DNA from: Cynocephalus volans
Lineage: Eukaryota; Chordata; Mammalia; Dermoptera; Cynocephalidae
DNA: 64,000 nt
Direction: 5' to 3'
Assembly (NCBI RefSeq): GCF_027409185.1
Contig: NC_084469.1
Span: 30,556,293 to 30,620,292 of the forward strand
Part shown: one piece after another, positions 10,690 to 28,080 of the stretch
Layout: the number at the start of each line of letters is the position of its first letter
How positions within the stretch are numbered: the stretch's first letter is position 1
Notes under the pieces: generated by a model
Told to the model about the DNA's origin: nothing
The model's database searches: none
What the model saw: the letters and a program-made list of their open reading frames with translations, nothing else
Position numbers and translations under genes: made by a program

Positions 10690-11850
10690 CTGGTAATTTG
10701 TATGCCCGTAGTATGAATCTGGCTTTCACATCATGGGCATGAGGGGTGACAATTAGCTTTGTATCTCATGAATATTCTTAATAAATAAAATTTTTTAAAA
10801 AAGAAATTCTCAAAAAAAAAGAAATGTAAAAATACTAGAAAATATCACCAACACATATTTATACAGCACTTAGATGGAAAATTCCTTTTTCTAAGAGTGA
10901 CATAAAACAAAGAAGATAAAGTTCATAAAGTATGTGAAACTTCATTTGGGCAGCACACACTCTAAGCAAAGTTAAAGACAAATGAGAAATTAGGGAATAT
11001 ATTTGCAACATATATGACATAGAGTTACTGTCCTAAAACATGAAGAGTTTCTACCAATCAATAAAAAAAGATAAACTTCCCCCAAAGGAAGAGAAAAACA
11101 AACCATGAACAGGTTATTTGCAGACAAGAAATACAAATAACAAATAAATACATAAAAACATTTTCAAACACACCCATAAAAAAAGAAAGTAAAATTGAAA
11201 AAAACAATGCAATATTTCATTTGATTTTCAGAGATAAAGAGAGATAACACCCAGTGAAGTCAAAAACGTGAGGTAAGTATTCTTATACACTGCCGGTCAG
11301 GATCTGCACATGTTTTTGCAAATAGAAAGGCAGAATACTTAACAAATTTTAACTTTGTATTTGTATTTCCCTGTACACACATAAACACACAAATTACTTT
11401 CATGAATTTAACCAGTGGAAGTAATTTCAGATACATGGAAAGATATGCAAATGTTAATTTCAGTGTTATTAACAATTGGAAAAATAAGAAGTAACAAATT
11501 ACATCAATAGGGGCTTGGTTAAGTAGATTATAGTTTATACATAAATTGGAATATTATACAGACTTTAAAATTAACAAAATAGATTTGTAGGTTGACATGT
11601 AAAGGATTATAATGTGTAATGTGGACAGAGAAAAAGCAAATTACAAACAGTTTGATGTTTTGAGTATGTGTGTGTGTGTGTGTTCACTTCCCTGGAAAGC
11701 TAAAAACCAAACTATTAAAAACAGTTACTTTTAAATAATGGTATATTGTAGGGCTGGTGTAGAAGGTGGTGATGACATACTGTACTGCTTGGACTTTTAC
11801 AACATTATGCATTACATGTATAACAAAATTTTTAAGTAGTGAAGAGATTT
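10690..11850 (+). mobile_element. LINE-1 3'-end relics, sense
   Basis: 10690-10800 contains 'ctttgtatctcatgaatatt' followed by A-rich sequence. This is the same L1 3' terminus seen inverted at 38335-38420. From about 10810 an older L1M/HAL1-like 3' region runs to about 11850 (for example 'gagtttctaccaatcaataa'). No reading frame survives. Confidence 0.5.
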
Positions 11851-12377
11851 ACAGTTTGGAATAAAAAATAGGAGATATATTTCAAAGGAAAAGGAACCTC
11901 CCAAATTGTTAAAGAAAACATGTGGTCCTGGAGGGTAAACAGGGAGCTGGGAATCAGTGTCCTTGGTCCTTCTCTATGATGCTGAGCCCAGTTGCTCTGC
12001 TCAGTCCCAGTGACAATGCCGAGACAGCAGCATTCCTTGAAGCCTGAGATGAATGGTCAGATGGAAGAAATGTCCGAGTCACAGGGATCTTTGGAGGCAA
12101 ATGGTAAGCTCTGTTTTGCTGCAGTGTTAAATGTTGGTGGGTAAAAGAAGTGATGATGGGAGATGTGGAAACTCTCCCAGGGTAAACAGTGAGACAGCCT
12201 TCTGTTCTTTTAGACTGGTAGAATGAGGGAACATTAGCAGTGCAAGAACCTTGGTGGTTGCCTTGTGTCTTCTGCCTGCTACAGGCTCAGAGAAGGTAAA
12301 GAACTGACTCAAGGCACGAACATTAAGGATGAGAGAGGTGATGAGGTGAAAACCACAGCACAGGTTGTTCCCAATAG

Positions 12378-12475
12378 TTCTTTTATATTTTTGGTGGCTG
12401 GCCACAGGAATAGAACCCTGGACGCTGGTGTTCTCAGCACCATGCTCTAGCCACCTGTGCTAACTGGCCAGCCCA
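12378..12475 (-). mobile_element. tRNA-Ile-derived SINE, single monomer, minus orientation
   Basis: Read on the minus strand it begins GGCTGGCCAGTTAGCACAGG, continues with GGTGCTGAGAACACC and a B-box-like GGGTTCTATTCC, and ends in a short A/T-rich tail. Similar 'aatagttctttt' and 'aacagttttttt' flanks suggest a decayed target duplication. It is more diverged than the copies at 364 and 52091. Confidence 0.6.
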
Positions 12476-12479
12476 CCTA

Positions 12480-13445
12480 ACAGTTTTTTTGAGCCTTGGA
12501 GGAAGCTCATTCCTCATATGCCTGAAGTTTGTGTGGTGGCTCAAAAAGAATCAGAAAGCAGCCCTCTTTTCCCAATGTCTATTGACACTATTAGCAGGCA
12601 TGACCCAAAAGACAGGAATGTAAGCTGGACACAGAGTTAGTCACAAACTTTGATAACATCTTAGAAACATAGCTAGATAGAATAACCAGCACTCTTTTTC
12701 TCCTGTATTTTCCCATCTGGTAAACCTTTCTCCTGTCATTCCAAAAGAACCTGTTTAGAGAAATGGAAAACATGTCCCTTGTGCACTTTTTAGCACTTTA
12801 GCAAAACTTAAAATATTATTTTCTTCTTAGTACAGAGGACGAACTACAATAAAGGTGTCAGAGTAGCCAGAACTAATGATTGCCAAGCAACATTGAATGG
12901 GCAGCCCATCCCCTGTCCCTGACACTCTAATCTTATTGCCCACTTTCCTCCTCTGATCTTCTAACAGTCTCAAGGCATCTTACCCAACTCCTCCAGTCTT
13001 TGTCATCTCCCACACTATCTCTGTACCCTATTTGGTCCTCTCCAATATTTCCATATAAAAGGAATCTTAGCCAGAGAATGGCCATCTTTGGGGTGACTAA
13101 GACAAAGAAGAAAATTTCAGTTAGCCATTAACTTGAGAACCAACAATTTTTAATTCCTAAGGTTTTAGGAAATAAGGTAGAGGAAATAAGAAATTGACCA
13201 TGTGGCTGAAATTGCCCTGAGATGAAATCATGGTCCAAAAAGATCCTTCTCAATGGTTTATTTCTGTTTAATTCACATTACACTCTCTTATGTTGATTTA
13301 CTTTAGATTTGCACACCTACAATTAAGGATTGAAAGTAAGTCCTCTTTTTTTTCTTACCTCCCTCAATCAATTGCCAACAGAGGAAATACAAGAGAGAGG
13401 CAAACTACCCTAGCTGATTATTCACTCACCTTGTTGTTTAAAGGA
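12480..13445. other. No recognisable feature
   Basis: Unique-looking intergenic sequence between the SINE and the LTRs. No gene, RNA or named repeat was identified. Confidence 0.4.
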
Positions 13446-13449
13446 AAAT

Positions 13450-13900
13450 TGCATCCGCATTAGTTACAGGTATGAGTCAGGTATTTTTATGTTCTGGTGA
13501 TGCTTGACTGAGGTTATTGTCTTTGAGCTCTCCCTAGGAGATAAGGACTCCAACCCTGAAATAACATCAAGGGTTTGAAGCTGACAGGTCCACCAACTGC
13601 AGACTCCATGACGCCAAAGCACCCAATCCATCATGGTACCCTGACATCTCACTCAGACCTTCTACTGATCCCATGACCAGCCTTTTTTTCTGCAGGACAA
13701 AACCCTTAGCTCACTTTCTCATCTCTCCCCCTTTATAAACTCCAGAACAGGCATCAGAAGGTGGGATGATTTTAACCTGGTTGGTCATCCTCCAGATGCT
13801 AGTTATGTGAATAAATCTTCCAATCCTTGCACCAGCTTTTGGAATTTCAGATCATTTGTTTAGTGCAAGGGGGCAAGCCAAGCTTAGCTGCCGGTACTCC
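13450..13900 (+). mobile_element. Putative ERV LTR
   Basis: LTR architecture is suggested by a TATA-like TTTATAAA near 13732 followed about 80 bp later by GTGAATAAATCTTCC and a closing 'ccttgcaccagcttttgg' region. I could not assign a family and see no internal sequence. Confidence 0.4.
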
Positions 13901-13925
13901 TAATTCCTCAGTACTAATTTTCTGC

Positions 13926-14297
13926 ATTAGTCTGTTTTTGTGTTTCTATAACAGAATACCTGAAACCGGATAACTTATAAAGAAAAGAAGTTTATTTGGT
14001 TCATGACTATGGGACAGCTACATCTGGTGTGGGCCTCATTGTCAGGCAGCTGGCAGGTGCAAGATCACATAGTGAGAAAAAGCAAGAAAGAAGGAGGGAA
14101 GGGCGGTGGCAGGGTCCTTTAAACACTCATGGGAACTAACAGTGTGAGAACTCACTACCTCCCCCCACCCCAGAAAGAGCATTAATCTATGCATGAAGGG
14201 TTCATGCCCATGACCCCAACACCTCCCAACACTGCCACATAGGGGATAAGAGTTCAACATGGGCTTTGAAGAGGGGACAACATATCTAGACTACATC
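13926..14297 (-). mobile_element. MaLR LTR (MST/MLT1-like), minus orientation
   Basis: The segment opens 'gcattagtctgtttttgtg' and continues with 'acagaatacctgaaaccgg' and 'aacttataaagaaaagaag', the reverse complement of the 3' end of MST/MLT1 LTRs. It closes with the reversed LTR start around 'gacaacatatctagactac'. Confidence 0.65.
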
Positions 14298-14431
14298 AAC
14301 AGGCATCATGGGAAAAATAAAATAATTCTGCTCTGTACGCCTATGTTTTATAAAGAAATTAATCATACCTAAACTTGAGGAAAAAATATGAGCCTGGGTG
14401 GGGTGAGTTTGGGGGTACTTCTAGGAACCCA

Positions 14432-14875
14432 GATGATATGGATTAAGTGTGTCCACCAAAATTCATGTATTAGAAACTTAATCCCCACTGTGACAGTGTA
14501 AAGAGGATGGGGAATCTTATTATGGTAATTGAAAGGTAAGACTGTTAAAAGGTAATTAGATTGTGAGGACCATGCCCTAGTGAATGGATTGATCCATTCA
14601 TGGAGTAATAAGTTGATGGTTTAATGGATGGTTATAGTCATGGCTCTGATACAGAGAGTGAGTGACCAGGTTAGCTATCTCTTGCTCAGCCATTTTTGCC
14701 ATGTGACACCTGCATCGCTGTAGAGCCACCACCAAGAACAAGGCCCTTACCAGATGTGTTCCCTGGACTTTGGACTTCTCAGCCGCTAAAACTGTAAGAA
14801 ATAAATTCTATTATTTTATAAATTACCAAGTTTCAGACATTCTGTTATAAGCATCAGAAATGGGTTAATACAGCA
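14432..14875 (+). mobile_element. MaLR LTR (MST-like), plus orientation
   Basis: Begins near 'gatatggattaagtgtgtcc' and carries 'gaatggattgatccattcat', 'gacttctcagccgctaaaac', 'tgtaagaaataaattc' and 'cattctgttataagcatcag', matching MST-type LTRs in order. It lies about 350 bp downstream of the receptor 2 stop, opposite to the gene. Together with the LTR at 13926 it forms an inverted pair. Confidence 0.7.
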
Positions 14876-15204
14876 GGCTACATGCAACTAAAGAGTCATT
14901 CCCTCTGGGACATGAACCTGTAAGCATTCACAGCTTCCTAGATTTCACCTCTACCCAGAAAAGGGAGGACACAGTGACTAAAGTTGTAATTTGTCAAAGG
15001 GGCTGTCCGAGCTGAATCTACATACCCATTGCATACATAGGGAGAGCTTCTTTGGGAAACAATAACTCTTCTCCCCCACAGAAAGTCCTTATGCTCAGGG
15101 AGAGAGATAGAGAGCAGTTCTGAACCATTTGTCCTAGTCCCTAACTTTAGAGGATTTTTTTCTTTAGTCCAAAAAGACACAGAGAGGAAGGGACACTTAA
15201 GAAC

Positions 15205-16152
15205 TCAAGACACTGACCGCCTCCCTGTGAGTAATCTCCAGAGGGCACCCTGCACATCAGGGTTCCTGAGGCTGTAGATGATAGGATTCAGCATGGGGTT
15301 GATGACAGTGTTAAAAATTCCAACAGCTTTGTCCTTTTCTGAAAGCTTCACTGAACCTAGTCGCATGTAGTTAAAGATACCTGAACCATAGAATATGGTG
15401 ACCACAGTGAGGTGGGAGCCACAAGTGGAGAAGGCTTTCTTCCTTCCCTCCACAGAGTGGATTCGTACAACTGCAGCTGCCACGTGGGCATAAGAGATGA
15501 CAACAAGAGCCATAGGGGTACCTGCCATGATGAAACCCACAGCAAAGAGCAGCAGCTCATTGATTTGGGTGCTGGAGCAGGAGAGCTGGAAGAGCTGTGG
15601 CAGGTCACAGTAGAAGTGGTTGATCACATTGGGACCACAAAAATGGAGTGTGGATATGCCCACAGTGTGGGTGAGTGCATTAGTGAAGGCACAAGCCCAA
15701 GACACAGCCACCAATATCCTCTGGACTGTCTGGCTCATGCGAATGCTGTAGGTGAGGGGCCGGCAGATGGCCAGGAATCGGTCATAGGCCATGGCTGTCA
15801 ACAGGAAGCAGTCCACCCCAACCAGCAGATGGAAGAAGAAGAGCTGGGAGAGGCAGGCTTCATAGGGAACCGTACACTTGTGGGATAAGAGACGACCCAA
15901 AATGGAGGGAACAGTGACACTGATGCACCCAACATCCAGCACTGATAGGTTCCCCAGGAAGAAGTACATGGGGGTGTGGAGTTTGGGCTCTACCCTGATG
16001 GCTGCCAGGATGCTGAGGTTGCCCCCTACTGTGACCAGGTAGGCTAAGAGGAAGAGCACAAAGGCAACTGGCCATAGCTCTGGTGACTCCACCAAGCCCA
16101 GCAGGATGAACTCAGTAATGGCTGTTCCATTGGCTCTAGATTTTGGCTTCAT
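15205..16152 (-). CDS. OR3A1: Olfactory receptor, OR3A1-like
   Basis: Intact 315-residue class A OR expected in olfactory cilia. It shows N8-G-T10 glycosylation, GN at 44-45, [13 protein letters not shown] at 58-70, C100/C182, [10 protein letters not shown] at 121-130, SY in TM5, [13 protein letters not shown] at 239-251 and [12 protein letters not shown] at 286-297. The C-terminal half (VVISY, then [29 protein letters not shown], ending TGRRSVS) resembles human OR3A1 as I remember it. The first ATG is taken as the start. A longer frame begins at TTG (16164), but an acceptor CAG at 16159-16161 makes those four codons partly intronic. The predicted promoter is near 29.4 kb, leaving an intron of about 13 kb filled with LINE-1. 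OR3A assignment is firm; orthology rests on similarity and gene order. Confidence 0.95.
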   Translation of the reverse strand: MKPKSRANGTAITEFILLGLVESPELWPVAFVLFLLAYLVTVGGNLSILAAIRVEPKLHTPMYFFLGNLSVLDVGCISVTVPSILGRLLSHKCTVPYEACLSQLFFFHLLVGVDCFLLTAMAYDRFLAICRPLTYSIRMSQTVQRILVAVSWACAFTNALTHTVGISTLHFCGPNVINHFYCDLPQLFQLSCSSTQINELLLFAVGFIMAGTPMALVVISYAHVAAAVVRIHSVEGRKKAFSTCGSHLTVVTIFYGSGIFNYMRLGSVKLSEKDKAVGIFNTVINPMLNPIIYSLRNPDVQGALWRLLTGRRSVS

Positions 16153-16930
16153 GAGTTCCTGCAAGGTAACATCCAGGGAGGAAAAGAATCAGTTCTTTCA
16201 ATGCATTTATTTATTCAAAAAGAAAAAAGAAAAGAAATAGACCTCCTTTTACATGCCCAGCCTTCTGCTAAGTTCTCTTTCTCCAAGAATTTTTCCATTC
16301 CCTAGGCCACACAGCACTTGTTAACTCTCTCACTACATTTACCTCAGTACCTTTACTTTACTCTTAGGTACAAGGACAGGTGACATTACCATTCTGGACC
16401 TCCCTTCCTCCCCTAGATGAAAGAACCTATTTGTAAAGATTATGGAGGACAGCACCCTTGGGGAAAATAAGCAAGAAGTGTACTTCTGGCTTGAACCCAG
16501 CAAAGTAAATCTGGAACTTTCTCTTCTCAGAACTCATTCCCTCCCAAAACAAGCAAAATAATAAACATATGGATTCTATATTTAAGAAAACTAGTAAATG
16601 TCTAAAATCCCAATTTATAAACTAGATTGGACAGTGGAGATAAAATAGGAGAGTGGCAAGAAGCAAAGAGAAAAAAATCCATGGCTATAGAGGAGCTAGA
16701 CAAGTACAATTCTCTAACAAAAAAGGGCAGCTGTAAGGAACAAAACCAAGAGCACTTGCTTCCAATAAAGGGAGTAGGATGCAAAGTATGGCACCACGAT
16801 CTTCTGTGATCCAGAGTTGGATTCAAGAAGTAGAGGAAGGGCTAAAAGAGGAATCAAATACACTGGCAAGTTGTATTTGCAGGCTATAGATAAGGCATGA
16901 GATTAGGGATGAGAGATAAGGAAAAGACAC
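16153..16930 (-). other. Intron of receptor 2, gene-proximal part
   Basis: The first 270 bases or so match the flanks of receptors 1 and 3 by eye (shared 'ccctaggccacac' and 'cctcagtacctttac' phrases). The rest, to 16930, is A-rich and shows no named element. Confidence 0.5.
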
Positions 16931-19250
16931 CACAGCAGCTCTACAGTTACCTATCGACATTGACTACAGACAAGTAAAGGGTAAAATAATTTTCCAGCAA
17001 TTTTGAATCACAAGATAAGTTCCTGCTAGCCTGAAACATAATCTCAGTCTCTTTTGATACAAGTATCTTGCAAATGTCTTGTTCAGCAAACATTTGCTTT
17101 ATTCAAGGATTCATGAACAAACAAACACAGAATCTATACAAAGATTGCATAAGAAAAAGGAAGGAAAGAAACAAGAAAAACAGATGGAAGATAAAATTCA
17201 CTGCAAAGGGGAAGACTGCCATGGAACAGATAAAAATTGTGGCAAGGATTACAACCAATCTAAAAAAAAAAATAAGAAAACATTTCTCTCTACAAAATAG
17301 GAAGTAAGAGTAAAAATATAAGAGGTAAGGAAAAAGACAGCAAGAAGAACATGAAATATGAGCTGGAAGATGACAGGAAAAAATGTTAAAGAAATCCAAA
17401 GTTACTACAGAAAGAAAAGATGGCACGATGGGAAAAACTCAGACAGATACAGACACAGTATTTGAAAAAGGATAGAAAATGAAATGGAAAAAGAGGAAAA
17501 ATAATAGATATGGGACAAAGAAGATATAACATACGTACAATTGGAGTCACCAAAGAAGGATATAAAAATAATGGGAAAGAACAATTATTTAAAGGTAAAT
17601 GTTAATAAAAAATTTCCAGAAACAAGAGAGTATTTGAATCTACAAATTGAAAGGGTGTACCTTGTCCCAGGAAAAATTTGTACAGAGTTTCATCACTATT
17701 ATATATCAATGTCATGTTATTGGATGTCAGTGAAAAAATAGCCTGTCATTTCTCCAAAGTAGTATTCAAAGCTGAAATATAATGGAAAAATGCCTACAAT
17801 GCCTCAAAAGAAAGAAAATGAGACCCAAAAATATTATAACTATCCAGACTATTGTTCAAGTATAAAGTTAACTTGGCAATGCAAAAATTCAAGAAATATT
17901 TTTAACATCAGCCATTGGTAAAAACAGAGGCTTTAAAAAAAAAACAAAACAGACTTCAGTCAACAGAGACAAAAATGGAAAATATACAGTATATGAGCTG
18001 ATGATTAGTTTTAAATTTATTTTACCATAGAGCTAAAACTAAAACATTTAGAGAAATTATAGGTATAAAATAAAGCATAAATGTTTACAAAATCTGAAAA
18101 GGTTAAATGGTTATAATTAACAGAAAGGAAGAGAGGACATTGAAGGAAGTATAAATGTGCTGATTTCCCCATCTTCTGTAGCTGAGTGTTAAAGGATATC
18201 ATTTAAATCTGATAAATTGTGTAATAGAGGTGTAAGTACATAATGAGTATAAAGGAAAAGATTAAGATAATGTAGTCAATAAGTCACATGGTATAGGAGA
18301 GAGTGGAAAAGATGGAAGAAAAGAAAATATACTAATTTCATCATTGATTAAAGTAGGGAATTAGTAGATATTGTCCCCAAACATAGAGTTTTAGAACTCC
18401 AATTTATGTAGTTAAGTTATCCCTAGAACAAATCTTCCAAATTATGAGAGGAAACACACATGCAAAACAATGTAAAAGAAACAGAACTTACAGTAATAGA
18501 ATTTTTAAATAATAAAAGTAAAAAGTGTAACATGAAATAATACAGTAAAATTAGCATCAAATATATGTATAACAATAAAGTCGAATGGCTTAAACTCATC
18601 TAATAAAATAAAAGAATTTCGGATTGAATCTAAAAAATCCAACTCTAGGCTGATGCCAAAACAAAATTATTTAGAAAGGTTGAAAGGTCATGGAACATCA
18701 GTCAAATGTAAACAAAAGTAAAGCAGGGATCATGATCTTAATATAAGATCAATTTCAATTCAAAAAAGTCAGTAAATGAGAAAAAAAGAAGAGCACTCTG
18801 TAATCATAAAGGGTGCAAGAAGATACAATAGTTATGACAATGAATGCCCCAAATATATAGCATAGGTACATAAAGCAAAAAGTACAGGATGTTCAAGGAG
18901 AAATAGCCAGAAACAGTATAACAGTGGCTTTCAGTACATAAACAGTTAAGTTGACAGAATAAAGTAAGGCCATTAAAAAATCCTCAGTATAATTATTCAA
19001 GAGGTAAAACTAATTGATATATACACCTTTCCCAAGTGCCAACAAAACATTCATCCCTTAAAAAGAGAATATATAAAACCAGAAATTCAGCAATTTTCAA
19101 AATGATAAATAAGATAGACAATATCTGATCACAACCCAATTAAAAATAAATTAAAAAAAATAAAACCCTTAAGAAACAGTTGGACCAAACAGAATGAAAA
19201 CAAAAAACTAAAGAATATCTGGAGGAGAGGAAAAAGGAGATAGTGAAATC
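16930..19250 (+). mobile_element. Old LINE-1/HAL1-like relic, sense
   Basis: Long A-rich sequence with phrases typical of old L1M or HAL1 copies, such as 'agaaattcagcaattttcaa' and 'acccaattaaaaataaatt' near 19080-19150. Frames are broken throughout and boundaries are approximate. Confidence 0.4.
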
Positions 19251-19299
19251 AACACATATTAGAACATAGGGATTAAATCAGTGTTCAGAAGAACAAAAT

Positions 19300-19815
19300 C
19301 TCATTCCCTGTAATGTTCCAATTTAGGGTTGGCTGCAAAGGGAGTTTGCATGATAGTTTTCAGGAGTAAGTGAAGCAGCAGCCATTATGCCCTGAAGTTT
19401 GGAGGTGGAGAGGAACAGCAAGGACACAGGAGTGTTGCAGGTCCAGTTTGTTCTCATTTTTTCTTGCTCCGTTTAGAGCTCCCCTTCCTAACTGCCTCCC
19501 TGCTGATCAAGAGTGGCCAGATTTTTTTCTTTGCTGTAAACTCTCAGAGGTGGTAGCCATGAAGAGTCAATACCCTCCAGATTTCCACACAGCCCCCTTC
19601 ACAGTTCCAGTCCACCAGCCGGATTTGCCTACTTTCCTGCAACTTGCAACTCCTGCACCCACACCAGAGCTGGGTAGTGATCTTCTTTCCTCTTTTTCGG
19701 ATTATTTCCCCAGCTCCTTTCGCTTCAAATGTAGTTTAAAGTCGAATTCCTATAATAAATTGTTCTAAATACTCATAGTGTTTCTGCTTCCTCGATTGAA
19801 CTCTAATTAATGTAC
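19300..19815 (+). mobile_element. Possible LTR-like repeat
   Basis: The end of the segment ('ctataataaattgttc', 'catagtgtttctgcttcc', 'attgaactctaattaatgt') has the look of an ERV LTR or related repeat terminus. A 132-codon frame at 19370-19768 lies inside it; I do not regard it as a gene. The family was not identified. Confidence 0.3.
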
Positions 19816-19839
19816 GTAATTGATATAAGCATAACCAAA

Positions 19840-21390
19840 AGACAGCAAATTTGGAAAAAATATTTGCAACTGATACCAAAGACAATGAGCCAATTTCTCT
19901 AATAAATAAAGAGCTACCTCTCATGTATATAGACCGACAACTCAATAGAAAAAACTGGGCAAATGACATTAACAACATTTTGACTATTTAATACAATATT
20001 CAAATATCTTTTAAATCAAGAAAATATGATCATGTTTGCTCTAAATTAGAGAAATGCAAATTAAACTACAACACAATACCATTTTTCTCCTATCATACTG
20101 GAAAAGACCAAAAACCCTCTGATAAGTAAGGTTTAACTTGTCCATGACTGATGCCGTGCAGACTGGCCTTCTGCAAAGTTCTATGGAAATTGCCTGTACC
20201 TGAGTCTTGAGGTCCATGATACTGTTTCCATGCTGAAGTGGAGTTTATGTCATAGGTTCTGCCATATTGCAGAGCTGCAGCTCCAAGGCTTGGACCCAAG
20301 CCCTCTGACTACACCAGGGAGAGGCTGGTATTTTCCCAATCATGCAGTCGAAGAAGAGTGGGGTGATGTTCCAGAATGTAATGGGCATGGGGGACCTGCA
20401 TTCTTGGTACCACTCCTTTCTCTGTGAGTTTTCTCCCAATAAATGCTGTTCTAGCAGGTCTGGTGTACATGCCATTGAGCCATTCTCCTTTATTTGTTTG
20501 ACAGGATGTGGGTAAACAGGCCCTCTCAGAGGTCATCAGTGGAATACACATTGATATAACTTCAAAGGAAAAAGGGCAATTTGGCAATATCTTTTAAAAT
20601 TATGGATGTGTTTCTCGTTTTACCTGGCAATTCTACTTCTGGGGATTTATTCAATAGATAGAGGGTTACATACAAGAAATGACATACTATGAGGTTATTT
20701 GTTGCAGCATGGTCTGTCATAACTAATAATTTAAAATAACCTAATATTCATCATTAGAGGGCTGGTTAAATTAATCATGGTATATTCTTAAACAGAAATA
20801 CCATGCAGCAATGGGGAGAAACAAGGCAGCTCTGTCTACATGAATTTAAAATATCTCAAAGCTTTATTATTAAATGTAAGATACAACTTATATAATGAAT
20901 ATAGTATGCTTTGGTTTGCATTAAAAAGGAGGGAAAGGCACACATAGACATATATACACACAGACACACACACACACACATCTATTTGCCTGTAAATATA
21001 TATCCAGAAGGACACTCAAGAAACTAGAAATATTCATTTCCTCTGGGAAAGATTGCATGGGTGAGGAACAGAGTGATAGAATAAATGAACAAATAATAAA
21101 TCAGAAAAATGGAAGAAATATTAAATAAATTAATTTAAATGAGCAAATAGACTGAAACCTAGGCAAGTACACATATAAACAAGAAAATGCATGAATACAA
21201 ACAATTAGGAATTAGGAGGAATGAGAGCCAAAGATGCAAAGGAAGAAAATTAAATTTTAAGAGAATACTCCCTATAACAGTATACTATTTAAATGGAAAT
21301 TTTTAATAAAATAGGTACAATTATAGGAAAATACAAATTAAAATATTTCAAGAACAATACAAAAACACAAATAATCCAGAAATGGGGAGA
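19840..21390 (+). mobile_element. Old L1M 3' region, interrupted by an LTR-like insert at about 20110-20560
   Basis: 19840-20105 and 20565-21390 read as consecutive parts of the same sense L1M ORF2/3' region ('gagaaatgcaaattaaacta', then 'ctacttctggggatttattc'). Between them, 20110-20560 has no L1 likeness and contains CCCAATAAATGCTG, a poly(A)-signal context seen in LTRs. A short CA microsatellite lies at about 20955-20985. Confidence 0.45.
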
Positions 21391-21399
21391 AAGTGGGGA

Positions 21400-25480
<4,081 letters not shown>

Positions 25481-25499
25481 TATAAAATAAGTAAGTAAT

Positions 25500-28080
25500 T
25501 ATCCTAGTAGCAATCTCTGTGCTCATAAAGCTGTTGAGAAAGGTTTTGTTTAAACTTTAACAAATAGAATATTCTCATGCTATATAAACTGTCCTGTAGC
25601 ACAGGAAAAGATATAAGAAGCCCAATACTTTTTATAAAGTTAGCATACATATGACACTAAAATCTAAAAATTTTAGGTAGAAAAAATATCACTGAAGAAC
25701 ATTAGTTATGACTGTAGAAACAAAATATGAAGTATAACTACAGGAAAATTTAAAAATCAGAATATTTAACAGAATATTTTTACCATTATTTAGTTACAGC
25801 TCTTATAAGAAATTGGGGATGATTTAATATGTCAGCATATTTATATAATTCTTTAGATAAATTGCCTAAAACATATTTTTAGAGTTCAAGATCCATTCTT
25901 TATTCAGAAGAAAAAAACAGTTGTTATCTAAGAATAGAAGGATACTACAGCATTCTTCCTAAAGAGAAGAGCAAATTATCCCATGAAAATCAGGGGCACA
26001 GATGGACACCCTCAACTATATTTATTTTTTAAAAGTAGCTGTTTTACTCTCCAGAACACATCATTTTCAAAGAGTCCTGGATAAAAATAGTCTTAGAGAC
26101 ACATTTTATACTATGCCAGGAATAAATACATGAAAGGGAATTCCAAATTTATCACATATTCTTCGTATGTATTAAATACATGCATCCCTCCTCATCCTAC
26201 TCCTTTCACATTCCATAGATCCAGTCAAAGAGATATATGCCCTCTTGATGTGCACCCAGGAAAGGGTTATTATACTGAGAAATTATTTGTTGTTTATCTG
26301 AAATTCAAATTTAGCTGGGCATCCTGTATTTTTATTCACTAAATCTGGAAACCACATTCAGGAAGTTCTAGTGATCAGTTTGTGTAACCAATGGAGGCTC
26401 TGCTACCCTGTGGAGACCTTTGCACCCAGTACCCCAAATTCACTAGGAGTCATCTGACTCAATCTGTCTTGTCCCTTGATGAGTGTTTGGTCTCTGAACT
26501 GTCAGTAGAAGAGCTTTGACCAACAATACCAAAATGATAACATCCCTGAAGTCCTTAGTAGTGTTCCTACACAGCCAATAAGACCTCGTAATTCATTCAA
26601 GAGATTGGACTGCTCCGATGACAAGAGCTGCGGGCTGTGAAACAGAACAAAGAACCATAAAAGAACAATCTGATAGTTAAAGGACAAAAGCCTGTAGTTA
26701 TAATTGATACCTGATGATTCTGGTAATTGTCAATGAGAAGGAAGCATAGCACAGATTTTTTTACAGGGCACAAATAAAAACACAGTTCTCTCTTTATATA
26801 TATATATATTTGTCTGAATTTAGAAAGGTGTATTAACCCTTAATTTGCCCTTCTTCTTATGCTCTCTTTTATTCATCTGCATTTGGTTCTCTGGAAAATA
26901 ATGAAAAGAAATCAAAGTGCCTTTGTGAGTTTTGACAGCCAAGTGCAAATAGATTGATTAAAAACAAAAACAAACAAATAGCTATTTTAGAGTCATTAGC
27001 AAAATTAATGCCAAAAATATAAAAATAAAGCTTATATGTTGGAAAGAAGAGAAAAGGGCTACTGGATTGTCTATAAGAAAAGAGCTATTAAAACCAAAGA
27101 AGCAAGATAAAAGCAAATACTCATATACAAAACTCCTAATCTCCTTATATACCATCAGTATATGTTGATGGGAAACATAATAAAAAATACAATCAAAAAA
27201 ATACATTTTTTAAAAAGTGAAATTCTTATGATATAATGTTACATGATTAAAGCAGGGTGCAAAATTATAAAACATGATTTTTATTACCAAACACACGTAC
27301 ACACAGAAATAATACTAGAATGAAACACCAAAATTTATCAGTAGTTTTAGTAGCAATAAAGGTGGTTATTATTGTCTCCCTTCAACGCTTCTCTTCTTTC
27401 CAAATTGTATACAATTAATGCTGATTATTTTTTATAATATTTATTACCACCTCCCGGGGGCTGACCATGACACACCTACTAAATACATCACAATAAACTA
27501 ACTGGACAGAAGAGAAACCAGAAATCCCTTTCCCTACGAAATTCACCATTTAGGCTGCCCCAATGTCTTTGATACTGACGCAGTTTCCTTAGGGAATTCC
27601 CTGATAACACTCACAGCTAACCGTTACTGGGAGATTTCCTCTGAGCTAGGGACCATGCACATTGTTCTAAATGCTTTACATGTATTAGCTTACTTATTCC
27701 TCCCAATGTCCCCATGAGATGAATATCATTTTTAATCCCTATTTTACAGAAAGAAGATCATAGGTTACATACAGCAGGTGGCACAGGCAGGATTTCAGCT
27801 CAGGCGGTCTGACTGCAGGGGCCCTGCTTGGGACCACTACACATACTACCACTTCAGGTGACCCAAGGCATCTGAAGGATCATAAAGCCACACCCTTCTC
27901 CTTCAACTCTCTGATTCTATCTGTGACACACTCTTATTATTCAAAGACCACTCCCACAGTCTCTATGGCTGTGCCAAAGTCTTGCTTTGCAGGCTACAGT
28001 AGCTCAAGGAGCACCTTGGGTGGGCAATGGCCATCAGCAGCTGCCCCCTGAGTTCCGTCTTTAATTTAACCCATGTCATC
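25500..28080. other. Mostly unassigned intron of receptor 2, with one MIR
   Basis: AT-rich sequence without a recognisable gene. A MIR relic lies at about 27610-27835 ('aaatgctttacatgtattag', 'ctattttacagaaagaag'). Part of 26780-27220 is A-rich and may be old LINE sequence. Confidence 0.4.

Noticed and set aside
16153-16164. TTG start four codons upstream for receptor 2 (and five codons upstream for receptor 3 at 40311).
   Set aside because: TTG is not a normal mammalian start, and a splice acceptor falls within those codons in both genes.
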